A stretch of DNA of 40,345 nucleotides, taken from NCBI GenBank assembly GCA_029237915.1, contig JAQWHD010000002.1, positions 1 through 40,345 on the forward strand. Direction: 5' to 3'. Both the position numbers and the translations under genes were made by a program. The notes under the pieces were generated by a model. It was not told the DNA's origin. It searched no databases and saw only the letters and a list, made by a program, of their open reading frames with translations. This stretch comes from Thalassotalea sp. (lineage in GTDB: Bacteria; Pseudomonadota; Gammaproteobacteria; Enterobacterales; Alteromonadaceae). Shown here piece after piece: positions 34,515 through 40,345 of this stretch. The number at the start of each line of letters is the position of its first letter. Position 1 is the stretch's first letter.

Positions 34515-36739
34515 TATACTTCCGTTGTTTGAGTCTCTTTTATGTGAGAGTGTGTTGGTTGAGAGTCTATTGGCTCTGATACGTTTTCTATTTGTACTAA
34601 GTTACGACCCGATTTTTTAGCTTTATAAAGTCTTGAATCAGCAACTTTAACCCAATCTTGAACATCTCGAGAAAAAGATGCAGGGGCTAATATTGCGCCG
34701 ACACTGGCAGTAATATGAATGATTTTATCATCCGGGGTATAAACTACAGCTCGCTCAATTCGATGACGTAATTTTTCTAATTTATACTCAAGGTTATGTT
34801 GCGATATGCCAGTAATCAAAATAACAAACTCTTCTCCACCATAACGGGCGTTAACGTCTGTCTCTCGGCAAAACTCAGACATCATAATTTGCGCTACTTT
34901 ACGCAAACAGTTATCTCCTGCTAAATGACCATGCAAATCATTAATGTCTTTAAAGTTATCTAAGTCAATCATAATAACGGCAATAGTTTGTAGATTACGA
35001 TATGCCAACTTTTGAAAAAATGAAAATTGTCGGTCGAAATAGCCTCTATTGAAAATTTTAGTTAAACCATCTTTTTCAGCAAGCTTAGTTAATTTCTCAT
35101 TTGCAGTTTCTAATTCTTGCGTTCTTAATTCCACTTGATTTTTAAGTTCTTGTTGATGAGTTAATATCTGTTTTTTACTAAGCTGTAATTCATCATAAAG
35201 TGAACTTATTTCTTTCGATGCAGTTTTACGCAATGGCTTAAATTTATGTTCATCATTTTCCTCAACCCTGCGAATTTGTTTAAGGATAAACATCAGCGGT
35301 TTAGTTAAACGAATACCTATTCTTTCAGCTAAACCTAATGAAATTAATACCGCTAAAATCAATAATGCAAAGAGCAGTAAATACTCTCTTTCAACCGGGC
35401 TAATTACCTTATCGGAATCGAGCATCACATAAATGTTCCAGCCATTACTTAATTTACCGGCCGACAAAAAGTAGTCATTCTTTAACTCACCACTTTCGGT
35501 TGAAATAGTGACTAAACCGCTCGATTTAAAACTAAGGTCTTTTTTCTCCTGAAATTTAAAATGGTCGCTAAGCGTTAGCGGAACTAGTGGTGTTGCATAA
35601 ATAATTCGGTTACTAGTATCTGATATTACATAATCGAGTTCTTGTAACATGGCATCAGGCATCAACGTGGCCAACGAGTGCCACTTAATGGTAACTTGGA
35701 CCATACCTGCAGCTTGCTGCTTGTTAGCTTCGCTAAAATATGGATGACTGATTAAAATAACAGGCTCGGGCACAGCCGCGCTACTCATTCCTTTCGCAAT
35801 AATCACATCCTTGCTTGCCATAGTTGCATTAAAGTTAGCTTGTAAATTAATGCTATTACTAGATTGAATGGCTTGTTTAAAATTATCACTTGTATTTGAG
35901 GCAATCACATTACCATCAACATCGGTGAACAATATTTCATCAATGTATTGATAATCGCGCTGTTGCTGAGTAATTAAAGCAACTTGCTGTTGGTAATTTA
36001 TTTGCGGGTTATGAGTTAAGCCATTGGCTATATTTTTAACGACTAGACCATACATATTTAAAAAGTCATTGGTGCGATGAACTAAATGTTTTTTACCATC
36101 AATAAGGTTACTCTCGATGATCTCATGTTGATAAGTAAGTACTTTATGAGTAACAAATAATGACGTCGACATAATACAAAAAATAACGATTAACGAGGTT
36201 GCGTAAACAATTTGGTCTTTTAATCCGCGAACAATACTGGGTTGCTGGCGAAAAGAAATGCTGAAGGTTTTCGAAAAGAAATAGACAATTAAACCGGCGA
36301 TACAAGCACAGAGTAAACCATTAAATACCTGCTTAACCATGATTAATAGTTTTAATTGATAAGGTATATCTGCCACGGTAGAGAGTAAGATCATTGTCAC
36401 CGGGGTACCGATAAAGATCCAGAAGAACAAATCACCATAAAGGACATACCAACCACGGTTGCGTAGGAAGGCAATACATATAGCTTCAAGACCAAATATA
36501 ATAAAACTAAAAGGATGACCTGCAGTAAATACTAATGAGGATGTAACCACTAACGCAGCAAATAAGCTATAAAGCACGCCAAAGCGCATAGCGACAATAA
36601 CGAAAGCAATATTACCTAAGATTAAATAGACATTAGCAAATAAAGGCAGTGGCGTAATATTAACTAAATAACCTATGGCAGAAAGCAACAAAACAAAAAG
36701 TATCGGTTTGATTTGCTCTTTTAAGGGATGATTAAACAT
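34514..36739 (-). CDS. Membrane diguanylate cyclase (GGDEF) with extracytoplasmic sensor
   Basis: Makes cyclic di-GMP. The 741 residues hold an N-terminal hydrophobic block of five or six helices (about 10-155), another helix at 176-196, a Cache-like periplasmic sensor (about 200-445), a helix at 453-470, HAMP-like and coiled-coil linker (471-550), and the GGDEF domain (555-720). The active-site motif is GGEEF at 634-638. An inhibitory-site RETD lies at 625-628, five residues before it, so product inhibition is expected. No EAL domain is present. The N-terminal multi-helix block with a Cache domain means two possible input parts. Confidence 0.92.
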   Translation of the reverse strand: MFNHPLKEQIKPILFVLLLSAIGYLVNITPLPLFANVYLILGNIAFVIVAMRFGVLYSLFAALVVTSSLVFTAGHPFSFIIFGLEAICIAFLRNRGWYVLYGDLFFWIFIGTPVTMILLSTVADIPYQLKLLIMVKQVFNGLLCACIAGLIVYFFSKTFSISFRQQPSIVRGLKDQIVYATSLIVIFCIMSTSLFVTHKVLTYQHEIIESNLIDGKKHLVHRTNDFLNMYGLVVKNIANGLTHNPQINYQQQVALITQQQRDYQYIDEILFTDVDGNVIASNTSDNFKQAIQSSNSINLQANFNATMASKDVIIAKGMSSAAVPEPVILISHPYFSEANKQQAAGMVQVTIKWHSLATLMPDAMLQELDYVISDTSNRIIYATPLVPLTLSDHFKFQEKKDLSFKSSGLVTISTESGELKNDYFLSAGKLSNGWNIYVMLDSDKVISPVEREYLLLFALLILAVLISLGLAERIGIRLTKPLMFILKQIRRVEENDEHKFKPLRKTASKEISSLYDELQLSKKQILTHQQELKNQVELRTQELETANEKLTKLAEKDGLTKIFNRGYFDRQFSFFQKLAYRNLQTIAVIMIDLDNFKDINDLHGHLAGDNCLRKVAQIMMSEFCRETDVNARYGGEEFVILITGISQHNLEYKLEKLRHRIERAVVYTPDDKIIHITASVGAILAPASFSRDVQDWVKVADSRLYKAKKSGRNLVQIENVSEPIDSQPTHSHIKETQTTEV

Positions 36740-36905
36740 AATTTTTATTATTTTTATTATTTTTATTCTTTTTGTTGCCTGCGTTTCTTAAAATTAACAT
36801 TTACCTGTATATTATGCACATATTAATAACTACCTATTGTAAATTATTTTACCTATAATTTTTTTATAATAATCAAATAGTTTAAATGCACTTTGGGGAA
36901 CTCTA

Positions 36906-39005
36906 TTGGGCAATAAAATAATCATAGCGATGATCTTAGGTTTGATCATTGGCTTTAGCACTCATTTCACCTTACCTATCATTGACCTGATTGGTCAGGG
37001 CTTTGTCATGCTTTTACAAATGACCGCCCTACCTTATATTTCAGTCTCGTTAATTTACGGTATAGGTTCAATGAGTCGCCAACAAAGCAAGCAACTATTA
37101 AAATATGGCAGTACAAGTTTTATATTTTTAATATTCACGGTTTTGTTTTTTATTTTTCTGGCTCCTATCGCCTTCCCTGACTGGACCGCTGCCGCTTTTT
37201 ACAGTGCTAGCGCAGTCGAAGTTAAACATGAATTAAATATATTACAGCTATTCTTACCCGCAAATCCTTTTAATGCCTTTGCCGAAGCGGTTATCCCTGC
37301 AGTGGTAGTTTTTAGTATATTCATTGGTATTGGTTTCATTGGTGTCGAAAATAAACGCAGAAGCTTGTATGTGTTCAAAGATATGAGAGAAGCGCTTTCT
37401 ATCGTCACCAATATAGTTATGTATTTAGCTCCTATAGGTGTGTTTGCTATTTCTTTAAATGCTGCAGCAACATTAGTACCTGAAGAGTTAGAAGGCTTAT
37501 TAGTCTATATTGTCACGGTTGCGAGTATTGTCGGCTTACTAAGCTTTATCATATTACCAATGACATTAACCATACTTACGCCATTTACCTACAGACAAGT
37601 AATCACTATTGCCAAGGCACCTCTAATTACGGCTTTTGCAACAGGAAGCTTATTTGTAGTCTTGCCCCTCATTGTTGAAAATGTACGTAAACAACTACAA
37701 GATTATGCAAAAATTAATACCGCAGCAAAACGCGTACCTTCAATATTGGTGCCTATCTGTTTTAGCTTGCCAGTGGGCGGCAAACTGCTGGCAATATTAT
37801 TTGTCTTGTTCGCTGGATGGTTTTCAGGAGAAACAGTACCTGTAGGAGACTACCCCAAGCTAATGCTGATGGGAGTTATGCAATTATTTGGCTCAAGCAT
37901 AATTGCGGTACCAAATTTACTCGACAGCTTTAATGTGTCACACAGTATGTTTGAACTGTTTTTAGTATCAGAACAATTAATTATTTCACGCTTAGGTTCA
38001 TTACTGTCGGTAATGTTTATTACAGTATTCAGTTTACTGGTTACTTTGATGGTATTAAAACAAGTTAAATTTAACTTAAAACCTTTCGCCTTATTTACCA
38101 TCGGGGCGCCGTTATGTACAGCCTTGGTTTTTACCGCATTAAGTTTTGGTTTTGATTCAATAAGTCATCAATACAAAGGCTACGAAAAATTCATCAACCG
38201 CGACTTATTACTACCTCCGGCAAAAGCTACTTATTTAAAAGAACCTTCGGCACTTGCTGCTAATGAAGTAAATTCATCTGACACACTAGCCAACATTCAA
38301 GATCGTGGCTTTATTCGTATGGGCTATTATCGCGACTCTCTTCCTTACGCATTTCATAATAAAGATGGTGTACTTGTTGGTTTAGACATTGAATTAGGCC
38401 ACTTACTCGCTTACGAATTAGAGGTTGATATTGAGTTCGTACAAATTTATCGAAGTCGTACTAATGAGCTACTTAACAGCGGTTATTTGGATATTGTTTC
38501 AGGTATTCCAGTGACTCCAGCCAATCTAACGAAGTATAACCTTAGTGCCCCTTATATTAATGAACCCGCGGCTTTATTAGTAAGAGACAGCGATCGTCAT
38601 AAATTCTCTAGATGGGCTGATTTAATTGGCCAAGAAGATCTAGTAATTGGCATACCTGAAGCATTTTTCTATGCTGGAGGGGTAAAGAAAAACTTACCTG
38701 ACAGCGTTGTTTGGGAATTATCTACGCCTAGGTTATTTTTTAAGGAGCAAGGTGAAAAAATTGATGCGATGATTTTTGGCGCAGCTGGAGCTTCGGCTTG
38801 GACTCTACTTTATCCTGAATACTCAGTGGTGCTTCCTAAGCCGCAGATACAACCAATTGCAATCGCCTTCCCTCTGGCAAAAGAAGATGCGGCGTTTGAG
38901 CACTTTATAAGTCATTGGATTGCGATGAAAAAACGTAGCAATACAATTTCTGCCTTCTATACTTATTGGATAGAAGGTAAAAGTCCGGGTAATTTCATAA
39001 GATAA
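36906..39005 (+). CDS. SLC1-like dicarboxylate/amino acid symporter fused to a periplasmic binding domain
   Basis: A 699-residue fusion. Residues 1-415 resemble the DAACS/SLC1 (GltP, DctA) fold with about eight membrane helices and re-entrant segments. Residues about 455-690 are a type 3 solute-binding domain (RGFIRMGYYRDSLPYAF, LVGLDIELGHLLAYELEV). The binding part follows the last membrane helix and should face the periplasm. The canonical SLC1 Ser-rich HP1 motif and NMDGT are not seen; the aligned places read ITAFATGSLF (241-250) and FSLPVGGKLLA (286-296). The start is TTG 36906 with GGGGAA six bases upstream; the nearer ATG is out of frame. The substrate is unknown, perhaps an amino acid or carboxylate. 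Confidence 0.85.
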   Translation: MGNKIIIAMILGLIIGFSTHFTLPIIDLIGQGFVMLLQMTALPYISVSLIYGIGSMSRQQSKQLLKYGSTSFIFLIFTVLFFIFLAPIAFPDWTAAAFYSASAVEVKHELNILQLFLPANPFNAFAEAVIPAVVVFSIFIGIGFIGVENKRRSLYVFKDMREALSIVTNIVMYLAPIGVFAISLNAAATLVPEELEGLLVYIVTVASIVGLLSFIILPMTLTILTPFTYRQVITIAKAPLITAFATGSLFVVLPLIVENVRKQLQDYAKINTAAKRVPSILVPICFSLPVGGKLLAILFVLFAGWFSGETVPVGDYPKLMLMGVMQLFGSSIIAVPNLLDSFNVSHSMFELFLVSEQLIISRLGSLLSVMFITVFSLLVTLMVLKQVKFNLKPFALFTIGAPLCTALVFTALSFGFDSISHQYKGYEKFINRDLLLPPAKATYLKEPSALAANEVNSSDTLANIQDRGFIRMGYYRDSLPYAFHNKDGVLVGLDIELGHLLAYELEVDIEFVQIYRSRTNELLNSGYLDIVSGIPVTPANLTKYNLSAPYINEPAALLVRDSDRHKFSRWADLIGQEDLVIGIPEAFFYAGGVKKNLPDSVVWELSTPRLFFKEQGEKIDAMIFGAAGASAWTLLYPEYSVVLPKPQIQPIAIAFPLAKEDAAFEHFISHWIAMKKRSNTISAFYTYWIEGKSPGNFIR

Positions 39006-39040
39006 TTTAATAAGATGATTTTACCTATAAATAAGCATAA

Positions 39041-39151
39041 AAATCATCGCTAAGGTTTGATAATATTGAAAAGTTACAATTTCAAGGTTCCATTTTATCG
39101 CAAAGCAGATTAGAGTATCAGTTAGAACAGTTGCAGACATTACAGGAATAA
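39041..39151 (+). pseudogene. Open coding-like fragment before the EF-hand gene
   Basis: From 39041 a frame of 36 codons without ATG or GTG runs to TAA 39149-39151, one base before the next ATG. Its end reads SILSQSRLEYQLEQLQTLQE, an amphipathic helical pattern. Only rare ATT or a late TTG could start it. It may be the 3' relic of a gene once coupled to the EF-hand gene, or chance. No family recognised. Confidence 0.3.
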
Positions 39152-39152
39152 T

Positions 39153-39374
39153 ATGATGCAAGTTACAGAATGGGTTGACGAGTTATTTGAAATTTTTGAT
39201 GAAGACAAAGATGGAGTGATTAATCGCTCTGAATTTGTTGAGCTAATTGATTGCTTACTTCAGCAAAAAGGCCTAAATATGTGTGAAACAATTTTCCTTA
39301 AATTTGATAAAAATCATGACAACAGCATCAACAAGGAAGAGTTGACGGAAATGATCATCGATTTGGCTCTTTAA
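39153..39374 (+). CDS. Small EF-hand calcium-binding protein
   Basis: A 73-residue protein with two canonical EF-hand loops: DEDKDGVINRSE near residues 16-27 and DKNHDNSINKEE near 51-62. Each has the acidic ligands at positions 1, 3, 5 and 12 (Asn replaces Asp at position 3 of the second). The whole chain is one calmodulin-like pair, and no signal peptide is seen, so it should bind Ca2+ in the cytosol. The start is ATG 39153, or the adjoining ATG at 39156; AGGA lies upstream. A target is not known. A terminator follows. Confidence 0.88.
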   Translation: MMQVTEWVDELFEIFDEDKDGVINRSEFVELIDCLLQQKGLNMCETIFLKFDKNHDNSINKEELTEMIIDLAL

Positions 39375-39391
39375 GAGTTAAAATACATATT

Positions 39392-39420
39392 AAAAGTCAG
39401 CTACTTAGCTGACTTTTATT
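39392..39420 (+). terminator. Terminator of the EF-hand gene
   Basis: AAAAGTCAGCTA and TAGCTGACTTTT pair with a minimal loop, followed by ATT. Confidence 0.82.
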
Positions 39421-39495
39421 GTTTGTTTAAATGAACCAAAAGATTTGTTTTTGCTTACATCTAGACAGATTTCTTTAGCATTAGCTACTGTAGCA

Positions 39496-39837
39496 TTAAT
39501 TACTGTAGCAAAAACTAACCGGGGTTTGCCAGTAAGGAAAGCCTGCAAGACAATTCGCCACTTCGCCTAAAACACTCCACGCTCCCAGCCAGTAGCAAAG
39601 AAACAAAACTCCCCACAAGTAATCAATCCAAGTTGATGGTTTAAAGCCTTTGTTTATAAATGGCAGCGAGATTTCTCTTTTAAAAAATTTTTTACTAAAG
39701 CCATTACTAGGGATATAAAAAAGCTGATAAATGTAGGTAATACATAACAAAATAAATACTGCATGTTGAATAGAAAGGTATAGGCCAAGTAACGCCAAAG
39801 CAAAGAAGATAAAACTATAGCGAACTCTGGTTATCAT
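39496..39837 (-). CDS. Small membrane protein of unknown function
   Basis: A 113-residue protein not assigned to a family. It has hydrophobic segments at about 8-22, 26-44 and 70-86, with a basic stretch (GFSKKFFKREISLPFINKGFK) between the second and third, so an inner-membrane location is likely. GGGAG lies five bases before the ATG, a strong binding site that supports it as a real gene. It is alone on its strand, next to the IS-like remnant. Confidence 0.6.
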   Translation of the reverse strand: MITRVRYSFIFFALALLGLYLSIQHAVFILLCITYIYQLFYIPSNGFSKKFFKREISLPFINKGFKPSTWIDYLWGVLFLCYWLGAWSVLGEVANCLAGFPYWQTPVSFCYSN

Positions 39838-39888
39838 CTAAACTCCCATTACTATTATTGGCTATAGGTATTGATATAACCTTAGGGG

Positions 39889-40086
39889 GCTTTGTCGGAA
39901 AAGTAAATCTCCATCAACGAAAAAAGCCCTATCATAAGACAAGCCGATTACCTAACGTGGATCTTTCAGTGGTTTAATACTCTAAAGCCTAGATGTTATA
40001 AGCATCTAGGCTTTTTATTTTAAGAAAGATATTTTTCCAGAGAGTTGGGTTCAATTGGTCGGCTAAGTGCCACTTTCCGACAAAGC
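39889..40086. mobile_element. IS-like remnant or miniature element with 13-bp inverted ends
   Basis: GCTTTGTCGGAAA at 39889-39901 is exactly inverted at 40074-40086, and the match extends three or four bases further with one gap. The 198-bp unit has no transposase. ATAACCT occurs at 39876-39882 and at 40087-40093, a possible target-site duplication; the right copy abuts the end, the left is six bases away. The interior holds a frame reading IRQADYLTWIFQWFNTLKP (from about 39934), which could be a transposase relic, and a terminator hairpin. GGCTTTGT-type ends occur in several DDE insertion sequences; the family is not certain. Confidence 0.55.
39984..40018 (+). terminator. Terminator-like hairpin inside the IS-like remnant
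   Basis: AAAGCCTAGATG, loop TTATAAG, CATCTAGGCTTT (12 bp), then T-rich. No plus-strand gene runs into it, so it may be part of the element. Confidence 0.65.
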
Positions 40087-40135
40087 ATAACCTGTTAAAA
40101 ATCACCAAAAAGTAAACACAATATTAGAAAAAAAG

Positions 40136-40186
40136 CGCCGTCATTCCACCGTGCTTTTGGGTGGAACCCTCTTTAGATATAAAGAG
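40136..40186. repeat. Two small hairpins upstream of the GIY-YIG gene (REP-like)
   Basis: GTCA-TTCCACC, nine-base loop, GGTGGAA at 40144-40166, and CTCTTTA-GATA-TAAAGAG at 40169-40186. The first has the shape of the GTCATTCC...GGAA repeats that are widely dispersed in proteobacterial genomes. Only one copy is in this window. Confidence 0.45.
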
Positions 40187-40250
40187 CCTATAAAAACAAT
40201 CCCTAAATTCAACTACACTTAAATTTCTCGCATTGAAAAGGATTTCGATC

Positions 40251-40345
40251 ATGAAAGAACCAGCCATATACATCATAACAAACACTACCAATAGCGTTTT
40301 ATATATCGGTGTTACTAGCAACTTAGTTCAGCGAATATATCAACA
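40251..40345 (+). CDS. GIY-YIG nuclease family protein, 5' part only
   Basis: The frame opens at ATG 40251 with an AAAAGGA binding site upstream and runs off the window. The first 31 residues, with IYIITNTTNSVLYIGVTSNL, carry the IY(I/V)-YIG signature (YI at 7-8, YIG at 18-20) and the following VTSNLVQRIYQ, as in small single-domain GIY-YIG proteins of the UvrC-N superfamily. Full members are about 80-100 residues. Function in these small proteins is mostly unproven; a link to dispersed repeats has been suggested by neighbourhood, and a hairpin lies just upstream here. Confidence 0.85.
   Translation, partial: MKEPAIYIITNTTNSVLYIGVTSNLVQRIYQ

Noticed and set aside
40124-40321. 65-codon minus-strand frame at the right edge
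   Set aside because: It lies opposite the GIY-YIG gene start and the hairpins; the plus-strand frame has the signature and a binding site.
1-40345. Antiviral defence island, prophage, CRISPR array or secondary-metabolite cluster
   Set aside because: No nuclease-helicase sets, phage structural genes, spaced direct repeats or synthase modules were found. Gene content is housekeeping, transport and regulation.

Overview
The window is AT-rich chromosomal DNA from a marine gammaproteobacterium of the order Alteromonadales, most likely Colwelliaceae (Colwellia or Thalassotalea type). The signs are protein similarity to that group, small lineage-typical families (DUF3718, TIGR02922, PA3496-like), a TonB-dependent receptor, porins, an alginate-export-type barrel and a secreted subtilase with a C-terminal beta domain. 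Most of it is core chromosome. No prophage, CRISPR array, rRNA or tRNA was seen.

Layout. 1-3.4 kb: Na+/glutamate symporter gltS converges on NAD-malic enzyme maeA across a perfect 25-bp inverted repeat. 3.5-6.2 kb: iscX lies beside a three-domain fusion of cysteine desulfurase, persulfide-dioxygenase-like metallo-beta-lactamase fold and rhodanese. 6.4-7.6 kb: a porin whose frame is broken by a stop codon 30 codons before its natural end. 8.0-10.3 kb: nnrS, a D-2-hydroxyacid dehydrogenase, and a decayed second copy of that dehydrogenase's tail. 10.3-14.2 kb: a small TIGR02922-like protein, an FAD amine oxidase, a divergent GNAT acetyltransferase and an outer-membrane barrel. 14.5-20.2 kb: ung, then the thrABC operon with a threonine/isoleucine leader peptide and attenuator. 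20.3-21.4 kb: yebG and a YgjP-like metallopeptidase behind a LexA box. 21.4-24.9 kb: hairpins without an assigned gene, DUF3718 protein, SDR, PA3496-like protein and a TPR-sulfotransferase. 25-31 kb: TonB receptor, MscS channel and subtilase. 31-33.6 kb: LysR regulator divergent from mmsA. 33.6-39 kb: folD with a membrane diguanylate cyclase, and an SLC1-type transporter fused to a periplasmic binding domain. 39-40.3 kb: EF-hand protein, small membrane protein, an IS-like remnant, and the start of a GIY-YIG nuclease gene next to small hairpin repeats.

How genes work together. thrL-thrA-thrB-thrC is a complete aspartate-to-threonine unit under attenuation. yebG and the metallopeptidase overlap by 11 bp and probably share SOS control. 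folD and the cyclase overlap by one base. The fusion protein joins sulfur removal from cysteine, persulfide handling and sulfur transfer in one chain, next to a gene whose product is a known IscS partner. The best candidates for something little described are that sulfur fusion and the transporter-binding-protein fusion, whose canonical SLC1 substrate motifs are replaced.
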